Positions 34,072 through 42,646 of a stretch of DNA of 64,000 bases are shown one piece after another; positions within the stretch are counted from its first letter, which is position 1, and every line of letters starts with the position of its first letter. The translations under genes and the position numbers were made by a program. The stretch covers positions 35,174 through 99,173 of the forward strand of contig JAQXKO010000019.1 of the NCBI GenBank assembly GCA_029010495.1, written 5' to 3'. The DNA comes from Clostridiales bacterium (GTDB taxonomy: Bacteria > Bacillota > Clostridia > Lachnospirales > Lachnospiraceae). The notes under the pieces were generated by a model. It saw nothing but the letters and a program-made list of their open reading frames with translations, made no database searches and was not told where the DNA came from.

Positions 34072-34100
34072 TTGCATAGAATAATAAAATATGATATTAT
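34072..34100 (+). promoter_or_regulatory. Promoter of the PIG-L gene
   Basis: TTGCAT, 17 nt, TATTAT on the plus strand, 34 nt before the TTG start. Confidence 0.5.
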
Positions 34101-34133
34101 AAAATTTATAATATACTGTTCAGGAGGTTTATT

Positions 34134-35834
34134 TTGAAAAAAATACTGTCAATATTCACTGCCTGTTTTGTTATGCTTATGATACTGTTATTTTCTCTTC
34201 CTGATGCAGAAATAATTAATGCGGAAGAAGAGGCCGTAAGTCTGAATATCACGTTAAAAAACAGTAACGGCAGCAGCACTGCCGCCCTGCGTGACAAAAA
34301 GTATGACACAACGGTGCAATATAAATCCGGAGATTATGTTACAATCTCCTCCGAAACGCCTATGGCAGGTATATATATCATATGGGGAAGCAAGGTTTCT
34401 CCGTGGAATTTATCCTGTGGCAGCAAACGTACCGAATATGGCAAAAATGGTTTTCTCCATGAATATATAGCACTTGATACAGAAGTCCGGGAATGTACCA
34501 TCGAATTGAATGACGATGTCCGGATATCAGATATTTATGCATATTCAAAAGGAATACTGCCTGATGACGTACAGGTTTGGGAGCCGTCATGCAAAAAAGC
34601 TGATATTCTTGTATTTTCGACTCATGCAGATGACGAAATACTTTTCCTCGGCGGCGTCCTTACTACTTACGGCGGAGGCCGGGGACTGGGCGTGCAGGTT
34701 GTATATATGACTAATTACTGGAACGGTGCCCGTATAAGGGAGCACGAAAAACTTGACGGCATCTGGACATGCGGCGTCAAAAACTATCCGGTTAATATGC
34801 CGTATGATGACTTGTATGCGAAGGACCTTGCAGGTGCCCAAAAGGTTTATGACGAAGAAATGATAACATCATCCGTTACCGAAGCCATACGTATGTTCAA
34901 GCCTCAAATTGTAGTAACACAGGACTTAAACGGCGAATACGGTCATGGAGGTCACATGCTTCTTGCGAAATGTGTATGCACCGCAGTCGACAACAGCAGC
35001 AAAGCCGAATTTTGTCAGGAATCATCCAAAGCATATGACACCTGGGATGTTCCAAAGACATATCTTCACCTGTATGCCGACAACAAGCTCAAGCTTGATC
35101 TGAGACAGCCTCTTGAAGGACTTAACAACCAGACGGCTCTTGATGTTGCAAAGGCAGCATATAAAAAGCACGTTTCGCAGCAATGGTGCTGGTTCTATGT
35201 TTCAGACGAATATGAATACAGCTGCAACGATTTCGGTCTGTACCGCACTATTGTAGGGAGCGATACCGGCAAGGGCGATATGATGGAAAATCTTACAAGC
35301 TATGCCGAGCAGGACAGAATTGCCCAGGAAAAAGCCGAGGCAGAAGCTTTGCTTACAAAGGCTGCCGAAGAGGAACAGGCCAGAAAAAATGCTGCTCTCA
35401 CACAGGCTGCCCTTGACAAAGGCAGCAACGAAAGCTCTAAAGATTCGTCAACTGCCGATAAGCCAAAGGACAACGATAATAATCCGACAACAATACTTAT
35501 TATAATACTTGTAATCCTGATACTTGCAGCCGCAATATACTTCTATCTGACAATCAGTAAATTAAATAAAAAGAAGCGGCTTCTTGAACAAAAGCGAAGA
35601 CAGGCCGGAAGACGGCAGAGCAATCGCAGACCTGTTCCCGCTGCAAACGCAGGTAAAAGACAGTCCGTTCCAAAAAGAAGTACCGGTAATTCAGGCAGAC
35701 CTTCCGACAGGTCCCGGGCTTCTTACGGAACTGCGCCTGCCTCAGGCTTAAAAACAAACAGAGCAAAGCCTCCCGTATCGCATTCCCGGCGGAAAGCATC
35801 TGACGGCATAAAAAAAGATTACCGTAACAAATGA
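34134..35834 (+). CDS. Surface PIG-L/LmbE-family deacetylase with transmembrane anchor
   Basis: A 566-residue exported protein. Order: signal peptide (1-30), N-terminal beta region (35-140), PIG-L domain (155-375) with the metal motif HADDE at 164-168 and HGGH near 270, a Glu/Ala-rich helical stretch (400-440), one membrane helix (about 452-474), then a ~90-residue Arg/Lys/Ser-rich cytoplasmic tail. PIG-L enzymes are Zn-dependent deacetylases of N-acetylglucosamine compounds, so a surface glycan may be the substrate. The start is TTG 34134 with AGGAGG 6 nt upstream. Monocistronic. The tail is unlike the family norm and may bind nucleic acid, lipid or wall polymer. Confidence 0.82.
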   Translation: MKKILSIFTACFVMLMILLFSLPDAEIINAEEEAVSLNITLKNSNGSSTAALRDKKYDTTVQYKSGDYVTISSETPMAGIYIIWGSKVSPWNLSCGSKRTEYGKNGFLHEYIALDTEVRECTIELNDDVRISDIYAYSKGILPDDVQVWEPSCKKADILVFSTHADDEILFLGGVLTTYGGGRGLGVQVVYMTNYWNGARIREHEKLDGIWTCGVKNYPVNMPYDDLYAKDLAGAQKVYDEEMITSSVTEAIRMFKPQIVVTQDLNGEYGHGGHMLLAKCVCTAVDNSSKAEFCQESSKAYDTWDVPKTYLHLYADNKLKLDLRQPLEGLNNQTALDVAKAAYKKHVSQQWCWFYVSDEYEYSCNDFGLYRTIVGSDTGKGDMMENLTSYAEQDRIAQEKAEAEALLTKAAEEEQARKNAALTQAALDKGSNESSKDSSTADKPKDNDNNPTTILIIILVILILAAAIYFYLTISKLNKKKRLLEQKRRQAGRRQSNRRPVPAANAGKRQSVPKRSTGNSGRPSDRSRASYGTAPASGLKTNRAKPPVSHSRRKASDGIKKDYRNK

Positions 35835-35873
35835 CATGATAAGTCGATAATTATTTAATCGTTTTTGACAAAT

Positions 35874-35915
35874 AAAAAGCAGATGCATTTATATTGGTAA
35901 AGGCATCTGCTTTTT
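35874..35915. terminator. Bidirectional terminator between PIG-L and lipoprotein genes
   Basis: AAAAAGCAGATGC and GCATCTGCTTTTT pair around a 16-nt loop; T runs flank the stem on both strands and the two genes converge here. Confidence 0.8.
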
Positions 35916-35920
35916 AATAC

Positions 35921-36694
35921 TTATTTTGAAATATTCCTGATTTTTATGGTGCAGCTTGTGGCTCCCCGATAGTTGCCGTTTTCATCAAAGTCGTCCTTTG
36001 AATAATAAACAAAGGCTGTAAGTGTGATGTCGCCCTCAATTTCCCCGACCTTTTTGCCTGCAGTAAACTTAATTGACGAAATAATCATATCAGGCTTAAC
36101 ATCCGAATCCGTTATATGGGAATACCATTGTCCCTTTACCTTGTTAATATCGTCATAGAGGTAGTTCTCTATATAATCAAAATATTCTTCGGTGGCGGAC
36201 GGTCCGTATATATATTTTGAAAATTTCGTACCGTTTTTTAAAGCAAATTCAACATGATATCCAATATGACATTCTTCATTATTATCAAAAGAATTCCAAT
36301 ACTGTCTCCAGATATCCTGAAAATATCTTCCGTTTGTGTTGATTGTTTCCTCATCAGAAGCAATCGCCTCAAAGCTGGCTATATCCTTACCTGTAATCCA
36401 TTCAGCTTCAAAACACTCATCAACTCTTTTACGCTGCTTTAAATCATTATAATTTTTGTAAAGAGACAGTGTGGTTACTCCGTAAGCAGGTCTTAATGTC
36501 GGAGTCGGTATCACGGTCGGAGACGGCGTGTGGGTGTTTTCCGGCTTTTCGGTAACGGCATATGTTATCTGAGCCGTATTATTGTCATGATTACTTCCTA
36601 CTTTATCCTGACTGTCTTTGCAGCCTGTAAATAAAGAACATATCAATAATATGAAAGCACCGTTTACAAGACTTTTCTTTATTGAGAAGTGCAT
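35921..36694 (-). CDS. Lipoprotein of unknown function
   Basis: A 257-residue lipoprotein with lipobox LFTGC (Cys25) and a Thr/Pro-rich spacer at about 50-70 that would hold the domain away from the membrane. The rest (about 75-257) is a mixed alpha/beta domain with no motif I recognise. It starts 39 nt after the propeller/HD-GYP gene ends and has the terminator just after its stop, so the two are probably one operon and may act together at the cell surface. No catalytic residues can be proposed. Confidence 0.7.
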   Translation of the reverse strand: MHFSIKKSLVNGAFILLICSLFTGCKDSQDKVGSNHDNNTAQITYAVTEKPENTHTPSPTVIPTPTLRPAYGVTTLSLYKNYNDLKQRKRVDECFEAEWITGKDIASFEAIASDEETINTNGRYFQDIWRQYWNSFDNNEECHIGYHVEFALKNGTKFSKYIYGPSATEEYFDYIENYLYDDINKVKGQWYSHITDSDVKPDMIISSIKFTAGKKVGEIEGDITLTAFVYYSKDDFDENGNYRGATSCTIKIRNISK

Positions 36695-36733
36695 TTTACT
36701 ACCTTCTTTCTTTTATTACCCTGCCACATTATT

Positions 36734-39700
36734 TTACTGAAGCAGCTCAACCTCGTTAATTATTTTGTCTTTTATTTCTAAAAAGATTTCAGCAATTTCA
36801 GGATCGAAATGAGAACCTGAGCATCTTTCTATCTCCGCAAAGCCTTCTTCAATACTCATTGCCTCTTTATATACTCTCTTTGAAATAAGCGCATCAAACA
36901 CATCTGCCACAGCCATGATGCGGGCGCAGAGAGGTATTTCCTTGCCCTTTAAGCCCTTCGGATAACCCTGACCGTTCCATTTCTCATGGTGGTAAGAAGC
37001 AATATCCCTTGCCATGTTTACAAGATACTCATCAGCATCTTTACCCAGAATATCCCCAACAATTTCACCGCCGATTGCAGCATGTGATTTCATAATGGAA
37101 AATTCCTTTTCAGTAAATTTACCGGGCTTATTCAAAATCACATCCGAGATTTTTATTTTGCCTACATCATGAAGCGGTGCCGCCTCGACAATTGTTGATA
37201 CAAACTTTTCATCAACCTCCTGAGGATAAAGCTGTCTGTAATACATCTCCTCTGCAATAAGCTGTACATATTTACGTGTTTTACGCACATGCTCGCCGGT
37301 ATTACCATCCCTGCTTTCAATCAATGCAGCCATTCCTTCAATAGTATCCCACTGCATTCGCACAATTCTGCCGGCCTGTTCACGTATTTCATAAGTCTGC
37401 TCGTCAACCTTTGTTTCAAGCTCTTTTCGGCATTCCTCCAGTTCGGCCTTTCGTTTGTATGTCTGTATCAAAATAAATATCTGCCATAAAACATAGGCGA
37501 TAAACCATATAATTACGGTAATAAGATATATTTTAAAGGCTGTAGTTTCCCAAAATCTGCTTTCCTTTACTATCGTATATACCTCACTCTGTATAACCTT
37601 TTCTCCGCTTTCATCGTAGATAAAAAGATAGAAGGAATATGTACCGTTTTCAAGTTTATTATAAATTATTGAATTTATTTCACTTTGATTAAGCTTTACA
37701 ATATCCGAATCGACGCCGGACAGATAATATCCAACCTTAAGATCCTGAAGCCTGTAATTACATATCGACGGTAAAATCTCAAGACGTTCCACGTCAGACG
37801 GCAGGGTGATTAACCTGTTATTTATTTCGAGCTCAATATCATCTGCCTTAGCAGAGCTGATTCTCATTTTATATCTATCAGATTGTTCCTGCGTGTTTAA
37901 CATACTTATTTTTTTCACACCTTTATTGGTGCAGAAGTAAAGAGTTCCCCGCGTGTCCACATATGCCCATGAGTTAACGGTAATTGAGCTCAATAAACCG
38001 TTGCTGATATCATAAAGCCGATAATTAACATTTTCATTCTTTATCAGATTATCCCTGTTGCATATATATATGCCGCGGCTGGATAATACCCACACCTCAT
38101 CGCCAAACTGCTTTACGTCATAATTGTTGAAATAAGGGAACTTATCTAATCTGTGTAATTTATCGTCTTCCATATACTGCAGGGAATTACTCGTAACGAC
38201 CCAGAAGCCGTTATCACTGTTTACCAGTCTCAACACAATCAGTGAGGCAAGTCCTTCCTCCTCTGTTATGACATTTGTGATTTTCCGATCATTAATAACA
38301 TAGATACCGGCGCCGTCACTGCCTGCATAAATCGTACCGTCATTACCCTGTGCAAGTGAAAGTACCTGAACAATCGGATATCCCATGTATTTATCAATAA
38401 CACCGGTAATTTCACCGTTTTGAATAAAATACAAAGCACTTGTCGTGCCTGCAACAATTGTTCCGTCATAAAGCTCAAGTATGGTTCTGAACCTGTCTCC
38501 CTCTATGTGCTTATTTTCTCTGTTATAATATGTTATATTTTCGTCATTATCAAGACATATAAGTCCGGGACCGCCATAACAGCAAATCCAGAGCCGGTTT
38601 TGTGAATCATTATAAATGCATCTTACCCTGCAGCCGTTCGTAAGTGCCTGCAGATCACTTTTCGCAATCTTTTCTGTTGCCTTATCAAACACCATAATTC
38701 CGTTATCAGTTCCGCAATAAAGAAGTCCGTTATGCTCTGCAACTGCATTGACAACCGCTTCACCGGCTCCGGCATTTTTAAACACATCGGTAAAGGAGTT
38801 TTTACAAAGCTTCATTACACCGCTTCTTGATGAACAGAACCAGTAATTACCCTGAAAATCCTGTGTAATATTTTCAATGTTGCCTGCAAAGCCGTCATAT
38901 ACATTTTCATAAACAGTATTATTTTTTATGTAGCCTATGCCATTTTCTCCGCAAAAAAGAACAATACCTGACCTGTCACAGAAAAATCCCGTTACATTTC
39001 CTGCCTTTTCTGTCCTGTATGTTTCTGATACAGTCAGTTTTTCTCCTTCGAATGTACATATTAAAATCTGCCCGTCGTTAGTAGCCAGATAGACTTTCCG
39101 GTTTACGCAGTATACTACTCTGAATACATAATTTTCATCAAAATTAACCTGCGTACTTAAATAATTCTTACACGAAACCAGAGCTCCGTTATTATCAACA
39201 TATAATAAATGATTACTGCTGTCCTTACTGATTGACATAATGCAGCCGGAGCTTACATTTTTCACGTTACCTTTCTCATCAATTAATGACAGGCCCGAAA
39301 CAGTTCCGACATAAATATACATATCATCGCAATAAAGGCTCCTTATCGCGTTGGAAACCAGACCATCCTTTTTACCTATAATCGTAAATTTACCGTTATC
39401 ATATATTGCCACACCCGCATCATTGGTTCCTATGATAAGTCTGCCACGCAAATCCTTTGTCATGGCTGTGACGTTTGATATGCCGCCTTCAGTAATGTAT
39501 TTGAAATTTGTTCCGTCATAACGTGTCAGACCGGCATAGCCGCCTATCCATATATAACCGTCTTCGGTTTCCTCTATCGCATTTGCCTCGGAGGAAGGCA
39601 GACCGTTTTCGTTATTGTAAATCTTGTAAACATATTCTCCAAAATCAATTTCATCATCAGCATAAACGGTATTACACATAATAAACGGGAGCATGCAAAC

Positions 39701-40273
39701 TGTGAGAACCACGCCCGGATTAATCCGCCTTTCAGCCTTATCTATGATTCCGGCAAGCATAAATGCCAAAGCAACACTCAGCTGTTTATCAACAAGATTT
39801 ACGACAAATTCATCAGCCAGAAGACATAAAACCTTCGGATAACCCCTGTATGCCAACATATCATATAAGGCATCACCCCATATATTGCAGGTTTGTCCGC
39901 CATAGACATACATATCAATCGGAATAGACAAAACAGTCGCGGCAATACCGATAAACGTACCCAGAATAAGGGCATCTCTTATCGACTTAAATGCGTCTTT
40001 TTTTACCGCAACACGAACGAATATGGCAGCCATAGCACTGATAAGCATATATAAAATCACTTTAATATTACTGATTGCCAATATGACATGCAATATCATC
40101 GCCACACCAAGGGCAAAATAAACATTTGTAAAATAAGCCACAATGCATGTGCCTACAGTATCAAGCCAAACCGGCAGTTCGAAGGAGTCAGCAAACAGAC
40201 GTCCTGTCAAATTCAAAAAAATACCTAATACGACAATAAATACATTTTTAATTATATTTTTCTTATCAGCCAT
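36734..40273 (-). CDS. Membrane receptor with two-component-type propeller and HD-GYP domain
   Basis: A 1179-residue protein. About 1-205: six or more membrane helices, similar in look to ECF S components. About 210-790: external two-component-regulator propeller blades (repeats like GYIWIGGYAGLTRYDG and NRLWICCYGG). About 800-890: Y_Y_Y-type beta domain. About 905-930: membrane helix, then a coiled coil. About 970-1165: HD-GYP phosphodiesterase with HDVGKI, HHEKWNGQGYPKGL and ADVFDAL. It should degrade c-di-GMP when the external part binds a ligand, perhaps a glycan. There is no histidine kinase. GGAGGAGC precedes the ATG. Downstream is a lipoprotein gene. Confidence 0.85.
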   Translation of the reverse strand: MADKKNIIKNVFIVVLGIFLNLTGRLFADSFELPVWLDTVGTCIVAYFTNVYFALGVAMILHVILAISNIKVILYMLISAMAAIFVRVAVKKDAFKSIRDALILGTFIGIAATVLSIPIDMYVYGGQTCNIWGDALYDMLAYRGYPKVLCLLADEFVVNLVDKQLSVALAFMLAGIIDKAERRINPGVVLTVCMLPFIMCNTVYADDEIDFGEYVYKIYNNENGLPSSEANAIEETEDGYIWIGGYAGLTRYDGTNFKYITEGGISNVTAMTKDLRGRLIIGTNDAGVAIYDNGKFTIIGKKDGLVSNAIRSLYCDDMYIYVGTVSGLSLIDEKGNVKNVSSGCIMSISKDSSNHLLYVDNNGALVSCKNYLSTQVNFDENYVFRVVYCVNRKVYLATNDGQILICTFEGEKLTVSETYRTEKAGNVTGFFCDRSGIVLFCGENGIGYIKNNTVYENVYDGFAGNIENITQDFQGNYWFCSSRSGVMKLCKNSFTDVFKNAGAGEAVVNAVAEHNGLLYCGTDNGIMVFDKATEKIAKSDLQALTNGCRVRCIYNDSQNRLWICCYGGPGLICLDNDENITYYNRENKHIEGDRFRTILELYDGTIVAGTTSALYFIQNGEITGVIDKYMGYPIVQVLSLAQGNDGTIYAGSDGAGIYVINDRKITNVITEEEGLASLIVLRLVNSDNGFWVVTSNSLQYMEDDKLHRLDKFPYFNNYDVKQFGDEVWVLSSRGIYICNRDNLIKNENVNYRLYDISNGLLSSITVNSWAYVDTRGTLYFCTNKGVKKISMLNTQEQSDRYKMRISSAKADDIELEINNRLITLPSDVERLEILPSICNYRLQDLKVGYYLSGVDSDIVKLNQSEINSIIYNKLENGTYSFYLFIYDESGEKVIQSEVYTIVKESRFWETTAFKIYLITVIIWFIAYVLWQIFILIQTYKRKAELEECRKELETKVDEQTYEIREQAGRIVRMQWDTIEGMAALIESRDGNTGEHVRKTRKYVQLIAEEMYYRQLYPQEVDEKFVSTIVEAAPLHDVGKIKISDVILNKPGKFTEKEFSIMKSHAAIGGEIVGDILGKDADEYLVNMARDIASYHHEKWNGQGYPKGLKGKEIPLCARIMAVADVFDALISKRVYKEAMSIEEGFAEIERCSGSHFDPEIAEIFLEIKDKIINEVELLQ

Positions 40274-40396
40274 AGCTCCTCCTTTACTTATTTTTTAATA
40301 TAATTCTGTAAAATTTATAAACAGGTAAATGTAATGTATAAGTAATATTAAACCTGCAAATCGCTTCGCAAACTACCCGTTATATAATGGCAGCTT

Positions 40397-40465
40397 CACA
40401 CCACATGGTATGTGTCAAAGCCCTTGCAACGTGCGGGCTTGCACACACGCCCTTTAGGTGGTGTG
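40397..40465 (-). promoter_or_regulatory. Strong two-part hairpin in the leader of the propeller/HD-GYP gene
   Basis: The 317-nt gap 40274-40590 has no gene. Within it an outer 8-bp stem (CACACCAC/GTGGTGTG) surrounds an inner stem of about 13 bp (positions 40408-40423 with 40435-40448), separated by an asymmetric internal loop. It lies about 125 nt upstream of the receptor start. I cannot match it to a named riboswitch; it could be a regulatory leader, a species-specific palindrome or a MITE-like remnant. Confidence 0.45.
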
Positions 40466-40486
40466 TATCTTGTCAACTTATATAAT

Positions 40487-40515
40487 ATTTTAGCATATAG
40501 AAAAACTTTTGAAAA
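40487..40515 (-). promoter_or_regulatory. Candidate promoter upstream of the HD-GYP leader
   Basis: TTTTCA, 17 nt, TAAAAT on the minus strand. Starting here would give a ~205-nt leader that contains the hairpin at 40397-40465. Confidence 0.35.
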
Positions 40516-40541
40516 GGGAATATTTACATATATGCCGATAT

Positions 40542-40577
40542 AAAAAACCGAAGCCGGTTTATAATAACCTGCTTCGG
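40542..40577 (-). terminator. Terminator of the ABC-2 exporter operon
   Basis: CCGAAGC and GCTTCGG with inner GGTTAT pairing form a G+C-rich stem followed by TTTTTTAT on the minus strand, 13 nt past the permease stop. Confidence 0.82.
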
Positions 40578-40590
40578 CTGATAATTTGAA

Positions 40591-41361
40591 TTAAATGTTT
40601 TTTCTGTTAAATATATATATCGCTGCAATTATATTTACAACAGTCAGTATAAGGATTTCAATAATCACTCTATTATAATCCGAAGTCTTCCCGGCGCCGT
40701 CAACAAGTTTTCCGCATTCAAAAATAAATGTCGGAAGATATTTACTGATTCCGGGTATCATCTGAATCAAATCTTTGCCGAGAAAAATAACCGCCATTAC
40801 TGACGCCACTCCTGTACTGCTCTTAATAAACATTGATACGACAAATATAAGTGAAATAAGCCATATCCCTCCGATATATGTACAAATAAAAGTAAATCCC
40901 AGATGCTTTGCAATACTGTTATCCCAGAAATATGAATTATAACCATATGTTATTCCAAAGCACACGGAAAGGCACAGACTCCATACAATCGTCAATATGA
41001 TAAACTTTGATATAACTACCTTACTGCGATTAAGGCCTTTCGTAAGCATATTTATTAATGTACCCTTCTGCAGTTCACCCACCAGAATTCCCGAAAACAT
41101 CAGAAGAAATACCAAAACCGCCATAGGGAGATTTTTAAAATACTGCTGCCACGAGGTAAGTGCATTGACTGTCACCTCATCAAGCACAATCCCGGCACCC
41201 TCCAGCTGCTCTGACATCAGCTCCATAAGCTTTGGCGTAAGCATTGCAATCGCAGGATTCATAATACCCACTATTATAAAGACAATCCCAATGATAAGAA
41301 GCTTACTGTTACGGACAATTTCAAGAGATTCCTTTTTTGTAAATGCAATTAACTGTTTCAT
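40591..41361 (-). CDS. ABC-2 type transporter permease
   Basis: A 256-residue membrane protein with about six helices. It begins MKQLIAFTKKESLEIVRNSK, the usual start of ABC-2 permeases, and forms the channel for the ATPase encoded just upstream; its ATG overlaps the ATPase stop (ATGA). Such pairs export antimicrobial peptides, lipids or other amphiphiles. Substrate unknown. A GntR-type regulator, common beside such pairs, is not present. Confidence 0.87.
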   Translation of the reverse strand: MKQLIAFTKKESLEIVRNSKLLIIGIVFIIVGIMNPAIAMLTPKLMELMSEQLEGAGIVLDEVTVNALTSWQQYFKNLPMAVLVFLLMFSGILVGELQKGTLINMLTKGLNRSKVVISKFIILTIVWSLCLSVCFGITYGYNSYFWDNSIAKHLGFTFICTYIGGIWLISLIFVVSMFIKSSTGVASVMAVIFLGKDLIQMIPGISKYLPTFIFECGKLVDGAGKTSDYNRVIIEILILTVVNIIAAIYIFNRKNI

Positions 41362-42260
41362 CGGGCTGCCACCTCCACAAATAAATCTTCGAGTGAAGGC
41401 TCGAGCATCTCTACACGTGATGCTGCAATATTATTATCTATAAGGCTTCTCATGATATCTCCCATACCCTTTGCCCCGCTGTTTTCAAAGATAATCCTGT
41501 TCTCATCAGCCCTTTTTCCGTCAGGTCTGACGGCTAACAGCCTGTCTGCATCCTCTGTACTGACACAATCCACCTCAACGGCAGATGACTTTCCTGCATT
41601 TTTTATCTCTGCCAGAGTGCCCTGCATTACTACCGAACCGTTGTTGATAAAAACAACATCATCACATATTCGCTCGACGTCAGAAAGAATATGAGTTGAA
41701 AACACTACTGTCGTGCGTTCCTTAATTTTTGAGATAACATCAAGAACCTCTTTTCGTCCTATCGGGTCAAGGGCGGACGTAGGCTCATCACATATAAGAA
41801 GCTTCGGTGAATTAAGAAGAGCCTGCGCAATACCCAGACGCTGTTTCATGCCTCTTGAAAATCCCCTGATGCGCTTCTTCTCGGAAGCAAGTCCTACAAT
41901 TTCCAAAAGCTCCTCTGATTTCACCCTGATATCCGAAGGAGACATGCCTGTTATCTCACCGCAAAGCTTCAGATATTCGCGTGTCGTCATATATCCGTAA
42001 AATTCAGGTACGTCCGGCAAATATCCTATGTATCTGTTTGTGACCGTCTGCCCAAACGTGACCTTCTCGTCACATACCCTGATTTCGCCTTCGTCCATTT
42101 TTATCAGACCTAAAATCATCTTCATGGTTGTAGTCTTGCCGGCCCCGTTTTTACCGATAAAGCCAAGAACGCTGTGTTCCGGCACGGAAAAACTGATATT
42201 TTTGACAACCTGCCTGGCACCGAAGCTCTTTGAAACATTTTTCAATGTCAGTATATCCAA
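41358..42260 (-). CDS. ABC transporter ATPase (exporter)
   Basis: A 300-residue ATPase of the DrrA/BcrA-like group. Walker A GKNGAGKTTT, signature FSRGMKQRL and Walker B LLICDEPTSALDP are intact, with a C-terminal extension after residue 215 typical of exporter ATPases. The start is TTG at 42260, directly after the stop of the small upstream gene (TAATTG), with GAGG 8 nt upstream. It pairs with the permease by a 4-nt overlap. Confidence 0.92.
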   Translation of the reverse strand: MDILTLKNVSKSFGARQVVKNISFSVPEHSVLGFIGKNGAGKTTTMKMILGLIKMDEGEIRVCDEKVTFGQTVTNRYIGYLPDVPEFYGYMTTREYLKLCGEITGMSPSDIRVKSEELLEIVGLASEKKRIRGFSRGMKQRLGIAQALLNSPKLLICDEPTSALDPIGRKEVLDVISKIKERTTVVFSTHILSDVERICDDVVFINNGSVVMQGTLAEIKNAGKSSAVEVDCVSTEDADRLLAVRPDGKRADENRIIFENSGAKGMGDIMRSLIDNNIAASRVEMLEPSLEDLFVEVAAR

Positions 42261-42476
42261 TTACTCTTCCTCTTTTCCAAGTATGAAATACAATACGGGA
42301 CCCCAGAACTGCATACCCACGACTGCTATGACAATCCATAGTATTCTGTTGCCTCTTTTGTATTTTTCATGTGTTAAAATATGATAGATTGTATATGCAA
42401 GCAGTAAAAGCTCCACAACAATCAGTGGTATTAAAAATGGCATTATCTGCTTAAGCATTTCAGGTGTAGGCTTCAT
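42261..42476 (-). CDS. PLDc_N-domain small membrane protein
   Basis: A 71-residue protein with two membrane helices (about 11-31 and 42-62) of the PLDc_N family, the N-terminal anchor module of phospholipase D-type enzymes found here as a stand-alone protein. Motifs are HILTHEKYKRGNRILW and FWGPVLYFILGK. ATG 42476 has GGAGG 8 nt upstream. It directly precedes the ABC ATPase gene, so it probably helps or stabilises the exporter. Stand-alone PLDc_N proteins commonly sit beside such ABC pairs. Confidence 0.85.
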   Translation of the reverse strand: MKPTPEMLKQIMPFLIPLIVVELLLLAYTIYHILTHEKYKRGNRILWIVIAVVGMQFWGPVLYFILGKEEE

Positions 42477-42499
42477 AATATCATCCTCCAATAGAATAT

Positions 42500-42528
42500 G
42501 TGACGCCACTGATACAGAGGCGTCACAT
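42500..42528 (-). promoter_or_regulatory. Inverted repeat just upstream of the ABC operon
   Basis: TGTGACGCC and GGCGTCACA are perfectly complementary around 11 nt, ending about 10 nt before the PLDc_N ribosome site. It may be a regulator site or a leader hairpin; no T run follows, so it is not a normal terminator. Confidence 0.5.
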
Positions 42529-42646
42529 GATTAATCTGATATAATTATATTATAGTATAAAAACATACGCAACAGCTTATAAGATGATAAATCTTATAAT
42601 TTCATTAAAATTGCCGAAGCATCACAATATGTTGTTAAAATAAGCT

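Noticed and set aside
40397..40465. c-di-GMP, THF or guanidine riboswitch
   Set aside because: The conserved loops of these classes were not found; only a strong hairpin can be supported.
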